From Phymatolithon calcareum (taxonomy: Eukaryota > Rhodophyta > Florideophyceae > Hapalidiales), in NCBI GenBank assembly GCA_977006965.1, contig OZ345373.1, forward strand, positions 1,798,001-1,862,000: a DNA stretch of 64,000 nt, written 5' to 3'. Made by a program: the position numbers and the translations under genes. Each line of letters begins with the position of its first letter. Within the stretch, counting starts at the first letter, position 1. The notes beneath the pieces are model-generated. The model worked only from the letters and a program-made list of their open reading frames with translations. It ran no database searches and was not told the origin of the DNA. Shown here piece after piece: positions 11,181 to 22,339 of the stretch.

Positions 11181-11885
11181 TGGATGACTGACTTGGCTGA
11201 CATGCGACCAGGCACAATGAGTGAGAGGTGTTTGAGCAGCAGCTGGAAGATGAGCGAGGAGTTGTCGAGAATAGGTTATTTGGTTACCGTTGCCAATGTT
11301 GACCATTGTGTCGCAAGAATCTTAAGTTTCTTGTCTCAGTTCAACGGACAATTGGGGCACAAGGTTTTCAGCCTGTGGGCGAAGCACTAAGAATACGTGG
11401 ACTCGGAGGCTGTTAAATAAATTTCAATTAAAAAACTTAGCATCCATATGGATGCCTAGCCCATATTATAACGACTTTTTTATTATGATTATGTAGTTTA
11501 TGATAATTGTTGTAATTTTGTTGCAACTTTTAAATGTCGGAATGGAATTATTCGTACTTCTATTTTAATTTTTCTTTTCAGTCGAGAGGTACTAAACTTA
11601 ATGTCCTTTAGATATTCTTCGACCTTTCTCTGAGATGATTTTCAGCTTCAGTCTTGCATTTTCAAGTAAAAAGCGACGTCAGATCGTCTTATCTAGACGT
11701 CGGTCGCATCTTCGTTAAACAGTAACTTTGAATGACACTTGCAACACCTGTGTATTTCATATGTTGCACTAATTTTGTACGAATAATGTAATACAGAGGC
11801 GTAGCACTCATACTTGTAGTAAAAGTGTAAATATTATGACTGCAAAATCGTTAAAAATCCTCCCCTTCTATTCTTTATTGGACAC

Positions 11886-12992
11886 ATATTTTCAGTGTCA
11901 CTAACTCTCGCGCCTGTGTCACTAATCGCAAAAAAGACATTTCAGTGTCACTATTTTGCAAAAATGACACGCCAGTGTCACTAATCTAAAAAAACAGTGC
12001 CTTGGTGTCACTATTTCCACAAATGGCATCTCAGTGTCACTAATCTTGTAAACGGATCGACCATGTCACTAAAAATTACAGAAAAATCCAGAAATGTACA
12101 ATTTTGTTATTGCAAAGTCTATTTATCTTGTAAAAATTTGACAAGGATTAATACTCCTTGCCGAGTCCACGTTTCGCAAGCTCCAGGCGTTGTGCACAAG
12201 GGTTTTAAGAATCTATATGATACTCATCGGTGGTAATGTTTATCTTTATAAAGGTCTAATCACGACAAAGTCGAATTGGCCCATAACGTAGATAAATCGG
12301 GCCAAAGAGAAACTTTTGCGGTAGTGTTCTGTGGTCAATGGCAAAGCTCTCGCAAAAGCGCAGGCATGATTAATGGCTCTGAACAGGCAACGTAATTCAA
12401 TAAGCTCAAGTTTTCCTCGGGAATGATCTGCTCCATAAAACTGAAGGCCTACAGTTTATTGGAGCAGAATATTCCTCATGAAATCTTGAGCTTCAGCGAA
12501 ATTAAGGCGGTATAAGAAGACAAACTGTACCAGTGGTTAGTGTTCACCTCGACCAGCTTCATATCGATAGCACTCGCGAGAATTTCCTTGCTTGGCGATA
12601 ATTTCCCGGTTTCTCGGTCGTCGATTTCTTTTCTGTTGGAGCGAGGAGTGCTTTCGGCAAGTCCCGAGACATGTACAGTACTGCAGCTGCACCAAAAGCA
12701 GGCTCTCTATGCGGCCGTAATCACGACTGCATTCAAAAATGCATTCACGTTCAGCATTCGATATGTGTAGTATAACGAAAATCTATTCACATGATCGGCA
12801 TTAATATTTCGAAAAGTTTTCTGAAACTTTTCCCAAAGAGCATAATTGTGTCTTATTGAGTTGCTTTTAGTGACACAGAAGAGCGATTTTTAGGATTAGT
12901 AACACTGAGCCATCGTTTCTCAGAATAGTGATATTGAAGTGCTATTTTTCATATTCGTGACGCAGACGTGAAAATTAGTGACAGGGAAAATA
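11886..12992. mobile_element. Fold-back element with GTGTCAC iterations
   Basis: The left end (11886-12075) has seven GTGTCAC or TGTCAC words spaced about 20-40 nt apart. The right end (12865-12992) has the same words in inverted, more decayed form (GTGACAC, GTAACAC, GTGACGC, GTGACAG). The first 40 nt of the left end align with the reverse complement of the right end (ATATTTTC, then GTCACTAA, then a GTCTGCGTCAC-like block). The middle, about 790 bp, has no transposase. No clear target duplication could be defined. Confidence 0.65.
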
Positions 12993-13800
12993 TTTAGCGA
13001 TTCTTTATTCGTCCTTGAATATTCTAAGCTTCAGGGCCAAGAACGTCCGATATTTTCATGAAATCATTGGCCGCGATACTGGTAGTATTGGCTTTGATTC
13101 GGTCGAAGGAATCAGATAAAAATGTTTCAGAAGATCACGGATTATCAGTACCTCCGGTAGGCCTCTCTTCTGCGTGGACCTTAGGAAATAATTAAGGATG
13201 CGAGTTTCTGAGCCCTGGGGAAAGGTCGGAGAAGAGCGTTGCGAAACTCGGAATTTTCTCCACTAGCGGTGAGGGTGTCCCGCAGCGCGTCATAGCCGAG
13301 TTTCTGGGAAGACATGGGGACGCATGAGCCCCCGATTCTGATCGGAAGCCCTGGCGAATAGCTCGGACGAAAACCATCTCGCAGCGACGGAAGGGATCTT
13401 CGACGGTCTCTCAAAAGGTATCAAAGAAAGGTAACTCTTTGAAGCAAAAGGGCGCAGAACGAAAAGTAGCCGGGCCAGGAAAGAAGTCGATGGAAGCGAA
13501 TCGGTACTCGTCCGTTCCTACACGCCTGCGCTCCAGGAAGAATAGAAGAAGCGCCAGCCCAGTTGGTTCGCTCGCAAAGTCCGACCGGAAAGTGTGGCGT
13601 CCAACGCCACTATCATACTCCTATACAAATAGCTCCCTCAAATTGTCATTACAGCTTGCATTTACAGCAAGCCATTACAGATAGCATTACAGTTATACAG
13701 TACCATAGGTTTCGATGCGTACTTACACCATGAAGGATCATCAAGGGCAAACCCTAGAACCGCTGCTTACAGCTTACAGGTGCTCACACTATAAGCACCT
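12993..13800. other. Intergenic, no gene recognised
   Basis: Short frames on both strands (13181-13414 minus, 13439-13684 plus) carry no motif I recognise. Around 13640-13790 the word CATTACAG or TTACAG recurs several times, possibly a degenerate tandem repeat at the 5' edge of the LINE-C element. Confidence 0.35.
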
Positions 13801-13815
13801 CGCGGCGCCGGGCTA

Positions 13816-13953
13816 GGAAGCCGCTTCGTGGCTTCCAGATTCTTCCATTGATCCAATTCTCATACTGCCAAGTCATCTTTTGATCCATTGTTTTTTCTAT
13901 AAAGGTCGGCGCTTCGCGCCGCCCCTGGCTTTCCGCCAGGGGACAACCCGACC
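13816..13953 (+). other. Structured leader of LINE-C (hairpins, three-way junction)
   Basis: A hairpin with arms GGAAGCC and GGCTTCC (13816-13836) is followed by a compact fold at 13904-13953. There an outer stem GGTCGG/CCGACC can enclose GGCGC-TTC-GCGCC and CCCCTGG-CTTTC-CCAGGGG. It ends 9 nt before the first ORF1 Met. Some LINEs carry HDV-like ribozymes at this place, but I could not match the HDV fold, so only structure is claimed. Confidence 0.5.
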
Positions 13954-13962
13954 AAACCCAGT

Positions 13963-14995
13963 GTGCCTTCCTGTGCGATTCACAACCCCACAGAAAGTGA
14001 CCGTGATCACTCTGAGGAGAGTTCAAGTGATGAACTAATGGAGCTGCGCGAGCTCGCCCGCTTAGCAAACGCGATGCGCCGAAAATCGAACGAAACTGTT
14101 GCCCGAGCGCGAGGCGTACAGATTGAGGAGATGGATCAGGTAGGTGAGGAAACGGAACCGGAAGTGGAAAATGACTGCGGCCCGCAATCTCAAGCCGAAG
14201 TTCATGTGTCAGAAATGAAAGACCGTTTCCTGAAGATAAGAGAAAGAGTTAGGTGCAATAAATGTGAAGTCAAGGGGCAGCTCATTTTACATGGCACGGC
14301 ATCTGGCAATGGAATCTCAACTATTTGCAAGGCCTGCAACTTCAGTACTCAAGGTAGAGTTGATGCACTGGAGATATAAATCGCAGAAAATGGCAGTGAC
14401 CCGTAATCCTGCACAGGCGCAGGGAAGTGCGGATGCCGATACCACACTGAAGAAAATTGACACGATTTCGAAAACTTTGACTGAAGTGTGCAAAAGGCTG
14501 ACACTTGTAGAAGCACAAGTGAGAACCATGGGCAGAAGTAATGAGTCTGAACAGGTTGACAAGGGTGTTACACCACAGAAGACGCAACCTCAAGACGTCT
14601 CGAGACTTGTTAACGTTTCATCCGCTGTACAAGAAGTTTCTTCGCACAACCCGTCCGTACAGGAACACAATTCTGGAGGTAATGATATTCCTGATTTGCG
14701 AAAGAATACAGAGCGGATCTCACAGTCCGCGCCTCTGTCGTATGCTGCAATTGCAGCGCTCAAGCGTCCGACAACGGCACATTTTGAAAGCCATATCAGC
14801 TCGAAAGTAATTTTTCCCCGCTACATTGCAGGGTTTTTTGAAATGACAAGAGCTGTGCTCCGGCCTACCCAGGGGAGAAGCCTCTCGCCTTCTGATAGTA
14901 TAGTAGTACATGGATTTCGCCCTGTGTGGTGTGCCGCAGCGCTCAAGGAAGCTGGGAGAGAAGACAGAAGGAAATTAAAGAAGGAAGAGAGATGA
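13963..14995 (+). pseudogene. LINE-C ORF1-like protein in two frames
   Basis: The first frame (13963-14379, 138 aa) is acidic and Ser/Glu-rich and has a C-x2-C pair (RVRCNKCEVKGQ) and a second pair (TICKACNFS), together a possible zinc finger. The second frame (open from 14264, mainly 14390-14995) has a heptad-like stretch (LKKIDTISKTLTEVCKRLTL) suggesting a coiled coil. LINE ORF1 proteins commonly combine coiled coils and zinc knuckles. A frameshift near 14350 probably splits one original protein. Assignment rests on position upstream of the endonuclease-RT and on these features. Confidence 0.5.
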
Positions 14996-15000
14996 TTAGC

Positions 15001-15243
15001 TACAGTGAACGTCCCAAATGGTTTCCAACCCGGGCATGCCTTTGAAGGACGGCGAATGAAGATTGGCTGCGTAGCGATATGGATGTTAAGCTGGGCAATG
15101 GTCTGCATCTTGTGCAGCTTGGACAGCTGTTGTGACATAAAGTACTACTCGTATCTGTTAAGGTCTACTAGAGCCGTAAGGATGCGGAGTTGTTCCATCA
15201 GCTTCGAGAAATCCCACAGTGAAAGAAAGAAGTTCGAAAGTGG
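15001..15243 (+). repeat. LINE-C internal segment also present at 34922-35152
   Basis: From AAATGGTTTCCAACCCGGG to the GAAAGAAAGAA run the sequence is closely similar to 34922-35152. This shows a second copy of the LINE-C family there, which was the target for LINE-A. Confidence 0.75.
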
Positions 15244-15359
15244 CCAAAATTTCAAATTCCATGAGGGGAAATATAACAAAAGCCCGCCCCAATGATATAG
15301 TTCCACTCTACTTCACAGGAAGGGAAAGGATGGACAAAGTCGAGCTATAGCATGAAATA

Positions 15360-16064
15360 ATGCAAGTGCTATCTGCAAGAGCGGTTCTAGGGATCTCGTT
15401 CATCGGAAAGTTCAGTCTGGAAATCCTGACAAGTCAGCACTTTAGCAACAGAGTCAAAGCGACAATGAAGGCATCTGGGCTAAGGCAAGAGAAAGAGTAC
15501 CATCTCTTCAAAGATTCGGTATCCAAAAAGACTGCTCTTTCCGAACGAGATCGCGTAATGAAGAATTTATGGGCTATAAGGAAGAGAATGAAGAAATGTG
15601 CCGGATATACTGAAGACTTTCAAACACGAAAGTGGTACAAAAACAACCAGAGGAGGGCAGAAGATAAGATATAAGCCCTTGAGAAAGACACTCCGAAGGC
15701 GAATCCGGTAGGTGCCCGCAGGCATTCTGACAGCGAAGTTAGAAGTTTGTACGCGTGTAATGAGAGCGCAGTGTCTTCGAAAGACCACACAGAAGGCAGC
15801 GAACCAAATCTTGCTTCGATGGTCCCCGAAAGAGATGTAACTTTGATGGGTAGCCGCGGGAATAGAGCAAGGCAAGATCTTGAGCCTTGCAACGCTAATA
15901 CCGAACTGCAAGTCAAAAGCCTGGAACCCAAAGAGAGCGCGATGAATGAATCAACACCTAATCCAAGCGTGCGTGTAAATGATGTACCCAACCATGAAGA
16001 TACTACCAATCCGATACCCACACAAGCGTCGCACAGAGACGCTGAAGGAATCGAGATGTCATGA
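15360..16064 (+). pseudogene. LINE-C spacer with short frames
   Basis: Two open frames (15360-15674 and 15747-16064) are Lys/Glu- and Ser/Thr-rich. The beginning of the first (MQVLSARAV) aligns with MQILAFLLAPTL near 38063-38106 in the second LINE-C copy. They may be the C-terminal part of ORF1 or an ORF1-ORF2 linker. No domain recognised. Confidence 0.4.
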
Positions 16065-16822
16065 TTTTTGGAAATAGAATATTATTTTCCACATTCAACG
16101 TGGACAGCTCAGCGGAGACCCCCACGATGGTCAACCAATTAATGAAAAACCTCCATATGCAAGTGCTTGGACTGACGGAGACGTTTCAGCAAGAATACAC
16201 GGCGATCAGAGTGTATTACGACCAAATCTGCGCAACCCGCCCTCAGGGGCTTGGGGAACGACCAAGAGGGGATGCTGTTGTACGGACTAAGCACAGAACT
16301 CCAACAAGAATTCTTGGACGAATGGCTACACGAATGTACCAGGTGGTAATTGCTATTGTGATGGACATTGCCGTTGCGGTTGTGTATATCTCTCCGCTTG
16401 ATAGTCACAAGAAATATGACGAATGGCTCAAATTCATTCACCAGCACTGCAGAAGGAAGTCCCTAATGATGGGCGACTTCAATGCAATACATAGGCACTG
16501 GGACCTCGTGGGTAACTGGCGAGGTAACAAGGTTGTCTCCTGGGCTGCAAAGTTCAACTGGAGAGTGAGGACTGCAACAAGTCCTACTTTTATCTCCAGA
16601 CAGGGGAAGAGCAACATCGATATTTTAATGACAAAATGTTTAAAAGCAGAGGTACCTGAACTGGTGCATGGAATGTGGGAAGGCGTCAACGAACATATGA
16701 CGGTGGCATCGAGAGTCATCAACAACAGGACTGTTCCTGAGAAAAGACAGACAGACTTTTTTAAGTCCGCTAGGCGAAGCGTAGCAAAAGAAGCCAAGGC
16801 AAAAGAAGAAATGTCCAAGTGA
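16061..16822 (+). pseudogene. LINE-C AP-like endonuclease domain
   Basis: Endonuclease/exonuclease/phosphatase fold of non-LTR retrotransposons. STFNVDS matches the N-terminal Asn motif, LGLTETFQ the catalytic Glu, LMMGDFNAIHRHWD the Asp/Asn motif, and GKSNIDILMT the following strand. The final His motif lies near GVNEHMTVAS. In an active element this domain nicks the target DNA to prime reverse transcription. It ends in a stop just before the RT frame starts at 16829, so a frameshift or stop divides what was probably one ORF2. Confidence 0.75.
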
Positions 16823-16828
16823 GCGCTG

Positions 16829-18597
16829 ATGATGCTGGAGCGACTGCAAGCCTGCAATCGCAAACAAGACCTGGACAAATGGTACGAAAGGTTTTCGAAG
16901 AATCTCATACAGCCATGGGCATGCTCTAGGCCCAGGTCATCAAGATTCAAGACCTTTTGGAACAATAAGCTTGACAAACTATCCAAGGATCGAGTTCGAT
17001 TGTACATGATTTACAAAAGACCTGAGCTTCAAAATGACCGGCTTTCCCTCCAAGAAATTAAGGAACAAATCCAAATGCAAGTAAGAAAAGCGATGCGTGA
17101 GCAATTTGAAAAATACCTTGACGAAGTGGAAGAACTGGGTCCCACTGAGTCAGCCAACGTTGCAAGCAAAATTATGAAGTCAAAAACAAGAAGGAAAGGG
17201 TCGAACAAGGCAATCGGAGCTCCAGTACATCCAAGAAAGTTCTCTGCGTATATTTCTAATGTGTGCAAGGCTGAAAAAGACTGGAATGTGCCACTAAAGG
17301 CTATTGCTGTCAACAGGGCAATGAAGCGGCACATTACTAGGGCATTCAACCGAGCACGAAAAGGGAAAGAGGTCGGCCCCCACGGAGTGGAAGTTGAAAT
17401 GATGCATGCGAATCAGGAAGCCGGATTGAGTATATTGATAGCCTTATGGGAGAAATGTGGGAGGCTCAAATGTCTTCCGCGAGCGTGGCGCCAAGCTACT
17501 CTGATCCCTCTTTACAAAAAAGGCCCATCCCATGTTGCAGCGAACTACAGACCTATATCGCTATTTAGGCAAGCCAGGAAAATCATCGATTCCCCACTCG
17601 ACTCACACATAAGGGGAAACTACCGCTTTAACAGTGCCCAGCTAAGTTTCCGAAAATACAAGAGCACATACATTGCGATACTTTGTGAAAAATGTGCCAC
17701 GAATGATCGACATCCTTTTGTCGCGGTTCTTGACCTCTTTGCAGCATATGACAGCGTGCCACATGAAAAGAGTCGAGCAGAAGCTACCCGACGAAAAAAC
17801 AAGGATGGTGGCATATCTTCTGAAACCCTCGTGGGTTACGTCAGCAGGCGGTGATACATGAACATGGTGCAGTATCGATCGAGCAGTACCTCAATGGTCC
17901 CCACTGAGCCCGTGTCTGTACAATATCTTCATGGACACATTCGCGGAAGCGGTCTCCGAGGTCCCCAGCGACGTCTTTGATAATCCAGCGCAACTGCTCG
18001 CTGACGATGTCCAGCTGCAATCTAAGGATGGAGAAGGAATCCAGAATCTGCTTGATATAGTGACGACCTGGCGAAGGAAAATGGTATGAGCTGGAACACA
18101 AAGCCAGGAAAGAGAGAGATCCTTAAATACAAGGTACTTCCGAAACACACCTTCCACATTGCGGGTCGAGTTCTTCATCAAGCATGTAGGCTCTCGTATC
18201 TCACAAAGGCGTAACCGACGACACGGCGTTATCAAGAGTACGAAAATTAGTTGGGTGCATACATAAACTGCGAGATATTGGAGTCAATTTTCGAGGCTTT
18301 CAGCCTGTGACATGCATTAGAGTCATCAATTCGCTTATTCTGCCAAAGTGGGAGTATGCTCTCCACGTGGAGCCACTGAAAAAGAGATTACAATCAGCAA
18401 TCGAATCTGCAGAAGGTTTATTCTCCGAGTATGTTTTTGGGATATATGCCCAGCACCTCCATGGTAGAATGCGAGTTCTGTGCCGACTAGAACCAACAGC
18501 CATGAGGAGAAGACACCAAGCAGAAAGATTTTCTGCGAGTCTAGAGAGACAAAAGATTCGCCTCGATGAGACATTAAGGAGGCAACCAAGGACATAG
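16829..18597 (+). pseudogene. LINE-C reverse transcriptase and post-RT region, broken
   Basis: The frame 16829-17854 has the pre-RT region and the RT blocks WRQATLIPLYKKG, NYRPISLF, and VAVLDLFAAYDSVP (first catalytic Asp). After a stop and frameshifts the next blocks follow at 17890-18090: SPLSPCLYNIFMDTFA-type sequence in another frame, and LLADDVQ in place of the usual FADD. From 18307 WEYALHVEP aligns with WEYAVHLTP of the LINE-A protein at 35369-37972. Inactive. Confidence 0.75.
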
Positions 18598-18787
18598 AGT
18601 GGTAGCGCAGATCGGCGGATCGACGCCTCTAAGTAGTTCGGGAACGGTTGGCCGTTGAGGCCGGGCAAGGCTCCTGGGGGATGCGGGAAATATCGTTTTT
18701 CAGACCTTTTTGTGGCAATTGAGAAATGTCAGGAAGGATGAAAATATCTGAATTTTACCTAAGCGACCAATAGGAGCTATGAAAGAT

Positions 18788-19757
18788 TCAGGCGCTAGTA
18801 ATAATCATCTCCTCCTCCTGCTCCACAGCATAGTTCGTGTCAGGAGCCTCCATCGTGACGTAAAGCACTCTGTCGGTTGAGGTCTTCCAATTGCGGCGGA
18901 AACCGTTCCTCTTATTCTTCACCAGGGAGTCGACCTCAGTTTTGACGCAAAAGGGGAGCGGAATATCACAGGATGATTCAATTTTTTCTGTCGCACGACT
19001 GCGCAGCCTGCTCAAGAAAGGGCGAAAAGAGCACAGACGCGGATGGTTCGGTAGGAAGCTATCGTCGTTCTCCAGCTCTGACTTGTGTAGGTAAAGCAGA
19101 TCGGTCATAGACGGTGGCCACACCACCGTTACGCGCAGCGCATTTCCGTTTTCCACGACCTCAACTCTGTGATCACTGACTCTTTCCATCGTTCCTGATG
19201 GAAGCAAGATTGCAACACTTACGCGCTTGTCTTCATTCTCGTTCTCCCATTCGCCCATAAGATATATCGGCTTGAAAAAACACCGGTCATCCACCAATCC
19301 CTCAACGCCAGTCCCTCCATCCATGCAGTCTTCGATCTCATCTCCATCGGGCACAGTCATTGCACTCGATGACATCTTCAGTTTCTTTAAATTTTGTGGG
19401 GTTTGCAAACGGTTAAGGCTATCATCGTCATCGTCCTCGACGAGCCCGTCATCTGCCACACACGCCGCATTGCGTGAATTAGCTGCGCAACCGTATTAGT
19501 AAGAAAAAGAGAAAGCAACACCGACATTGATCAAGATAACACTTACATTCACGACTTGTCTTCAGACCAGTTGTAGATTGGATATTGCATTGCTCCTGGT
19601 ACTTCTTGAGACGGTTACGAAACGTAGACGGATTTATCGATTTAAATTCGTCTCGCATTGCGGCCACTTCGCGGGGAAACTTTCCCTTCGTTTTTCCAGC
19701 CTTGACAAGCTTCATAAGCTCGTCATACGCCTTCTTGTGCATTGCCTTCGGTGGCAT
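18788..19757 (-). CDS. Transposon accessory protein, two exons
   Basis: Exon 1 runs 19757-19547 (Met at MPPKAMHKKAYDELMKL) and exon 2 runs 19482-18788. The 64-nt intron has a GTAAGT donor, a TACTAAT-like branch sequence, a pyrimidine tract and a CAG acceptor, and splicing keeps the frame. The product is about 301 aa. The N-terminal part is basic and helical, with PREVAAMRDEFKSINPSTFR and RNRLKKYQEQ, possibly a small helix-turn-helix. The middle is acidic (EDDDDD). The C-terminal half is a globular region of unknown type that ends in an acidic QEEEMI tail. In PIF/Harbinger elements the second gene encodes a Myb-like DNA-binding helper; I cannot confirm a Myb fold. The frame also extends upstream to 19916. 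Confidence 0.6.
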
Positions 19758-19859
19758 GATGAGACCTGGGTATGCGAAGTGTGCGAGCGGGATGAAGCAG
19801 ACGACGCAAAGTGGCGCGACTGACGTAGCGTACTTATGAGATTGAAGTGCATGAGGAAT

Positions 19860-19907
19860 ATCTGCAACTGTTTGCATTTCTCGCGCGAAATGCAAACAGT
19901 TGCAGAT
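19860..19907. repeat. 48-nt hairpin between the two transposon genes
   Basis: 21-nt arms (ATCTGCAACTGTTTGCATTT plus C, and its exact reverse complement) flank the 6-nt loop TCGCGC. It lies about 100 bp upstream of the accessory gene start and about 960 bp before the transposase. A regulatory or transposase-binding role is possible but only inferred. Confidence 0.9.
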
Positions 19908-20867
19908 AGTCACCATTCAACGAGATGTTTGTATGAACTGTAAAGTGTACATACATGTATATCTTTGATGGTGCACAGTACAGAATGTTGAAAAGGGCGC
20001 CAATTTTGAAGCTTTGTTGTGAAATAAATCTTATCTTTTCGTTAAAAATTTTGAGGTACACTGGGGCACGTAACGTTCACTTAGCTTGTCTCCTTTGTGG
20101 AGTTGTTTACGTAAAGATTGTCGCGACATTTTTAGGCAATAGTCTAAATTTTCGGACGCGCTTATCTCTCAAATTACTCTTCAGCAACCATTACGGAAGG
20201 CGCCGATGAAAAAGTACAGAAAAAAGGCACCAGGGATACCGTGAATGGTTTATTAAGGACGGTTTACTTACGTCAATAACTCTGTTTAAAGAGACGCGCA
20301 GGTTGCGTTTCTGGTGTTTTTTAATCAACTTTGAGGACTCATTTCACTCTCAAAATTTTTTCCGAATTACCAGAAACCCCCCTTTCCTGTAGATCTTCTT
20401 CATTACATGAAAGAGATGCCTAGTTTTCTCTTTTCAGAATAAAATGGAGCCTTCTACTAGGCTATAAAGTTTAAAATTTTTGTCCTGTACTCAACACAGT
20501 GTAACTGTTTTGGTTTGCGAAGGCGACACCTGAGCTGATGTGCACGACGCCTTCATTGAAATAGTCGTGTTTCATTCCCATCAGTTTTTTGAAAATAAAT
20601 TCTGTGTGATTCTCGTAGTGCACTGTATGGTTCTTTCATAAAGAGCACCTATTCGAATATATTTTTATGATATCCATTGATGCAGTTCTAAAAGCATCAA
20701 ATCGGATACTTGATTATCTTTTTTTGACTAATTTCCAAGTGGATTGAAGTCCACACACTAATTATGACTGACTTGCTGTGCAGAAAAACGGCTCGACGAA
20801 TTTTGAATCTCATTGCCCTATGAAGAGGTGTACTTTCTGTTGCCCACTCCACTAATACGCAAGGAAG

Positions 20868-21787
20868 ATGGAGGAGGATGCGTTCCTTCCAAGTCCTCCT
20901 CAGGTATTTACAACAGAAGGACTTACAATGATCCGGAAGGCCCCGCACCGGAGCATTGCGTGCCGACGACGATTTTGCGCCATGTTTGGAACCCCCCCAA
21001 TCATCTGCGCTATGCTTTGGACTCGCCTGAGCGTACCCGTTGGAGCACTACCACGTCATCTGTTGTGGGCTCTTCTTTTCCTTAAAGTTTATGGCAACGA
21101 GCATTTGCACGCCAGAATCGCTGGCGTAGACGAAAAGACTTTTCGAAAGTGGTGCTGGATATTCGTACGCCAACTTGCTCTTCTACATGTTGTACGTTGC
21201 AACTTCACTTCCATTTTGGTGCGCTGCTGAAGAAGTGCGATGATACAACTCACACTGCGTAGATTGACTGGGCGAAGAGGCCTCGTGGACGTGCCTACCA
21301 GGACTGTTTTGTATCTGTCGATGGTACTGATTTTAGGATTTTTGAGCCTGTTCCGTTCGACAAGAAATGGCTCTTCTTCAAGTTTAAGGGCCCGGGGTTG
21401 CGATATGAGGTCGGCATCTCACTACAAGAGGGAGATATTGCATGCGTCCACGGTCCCTTTCCTGCAAGTAAGTCTGACCTGCAAATTTTTAGGCGTGGCA
21501 TGAAGCTCGCTTTGAAACCTGGCGAGCGCGTTGTGGCGGACAAAGGATACTCCGGTGAATCGTGCTGTTACACTCCCATAGCAGTGGACCTAACTTCTCT
21601 CCAGCGCACCACGTGCGCTAAATTTCGGGCTCGCCATGAGACCGTAAATAGACGCTTCAAGCAATTAGGTGTACTTAGTCAGCGCTTTCGCCATCACCGG
21701 TCTTTGCATTCCTTCTGTTTTCATGCCGTTGCGAATATCACTCAGTTAATGATGCGCACCAATCCTCTTTTTGATGTCGAGTACTAG
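20868..21787 (+). pseudogene. DDE_Tnp_4 (HARBI1-like) transposase, interrupted or spliced
   Basis: The N-terminal part (20868-21230) contains FGTPPIICAMLW and VDEKTFRKWCWIF, usual before the catalytic core in this family. The C-terminal part (21264-21787) has FVSVDGTDFRIFEP (first Asp), PGERVVADKGYSGE (second Asp), RARHETVNRRFKQLG (Glu) and a PLFDVEY end. Between them the frame shifts and a TAG precedes IDWAKRP. That TAG could end an intron of about 75 nt, since the same transposon has a 64-nt intron in its other gene, or it could be damage. The role in the family is TIR cleavage and strand transfer in the nucleus. Confidence 0.75.
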
Positions 21788-22339
21788 TAAAAATTGTATT
21801 TTCGGTTTATTTTCCAAAGCTAGCTTTGTAACATGTAATTTATCATATTTAGTATCCTCAACGTCAAGTCAGGTATTGTCGTTCAAAATATCGTTATTTT
21901 CGATATATCGATATTTCCCGCATCCCCCAGCGATTGGTCTCTCCCGATGGAGGATAGTGGCAGAGCAAACAACAAAACACACACACGGACTTGGGGTCCA
22001 ATCGCAAGAGGACACCAACGTCCGTACGAAGACACAGGGTCGAGGGTCCTAGAACCGAGGCTCGACCGACGGCGTAGAGTCGAAGTCGTACGCGAGGCCT
22101 TCCCTGAGGCGAAAGGTCCGCGAAGGTTGGAACTGAAAACGGTCGATCTGGACCAAACACGGGCTGCCCCTTTTACTGTGGGCCGGCGGCCAAAAGCCCG
22201 CCATATATTACCAAATCGGTCTTATCATACTAGAAATAAACCTAAACGGAGGGGACGACGGAATCGAGGGCACAGCGTGTAAGCCCATGTGGGCTGTAAT
22301 GGTCGGGGAAAAGCAAGGCCTCAGGGCCACCCATCCATA

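Larger units (their letters stand above)
9637..11885. other. Gene-poor intergenic region
   Basis: Several frames of 60-122 codons exist on both strands (the longest, 10575-10943 minus, has 122 codons) but none has a recognisable motif or clear coding bias. It holds the palindrome at 9929-9967, a LINE-C-like tail near 11105-11180 (minus) and another AT-rich retroelement-like tail near 11405-11440 (plus). Confidence 0.4.
18674..21930. mobile_element. Two-gene DDE transposon with 22-bp perfect TIRs
   Basis: Both ends read CTGGGGGATGCGGGAAATAT inward, followed by CG. Inside are a minus-strand spliced gene (18788-19757) and a plus-strand DDE_Tnp_4-type transposase (20868-21787), divergently arranged around a 48-nt palindrome. 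PIF/Harbinger elements have this plan of a transposase plus a DNA-binding partner protein. No TTA-like target duplication is seen (flanks CTC and CGA), so the superfamily call rests on the transposase and gene layout. A MITE with related TIRs lies at 50359-51294. Confidence 0.8.

Noticed and set aside
13904-13953. HDV-like ribozyme
   Set aside because: A compact fold is present, but I could not assign the nested pseudoknot and the catalytic C; kept only as a structured leader.
21931-22282. Gene of 111 codons, Arg-rich
   Set aside because: No motif; it lies between the DDE transposon and the LINE-C C-terminus and is more likely LINE or flanking sequence.
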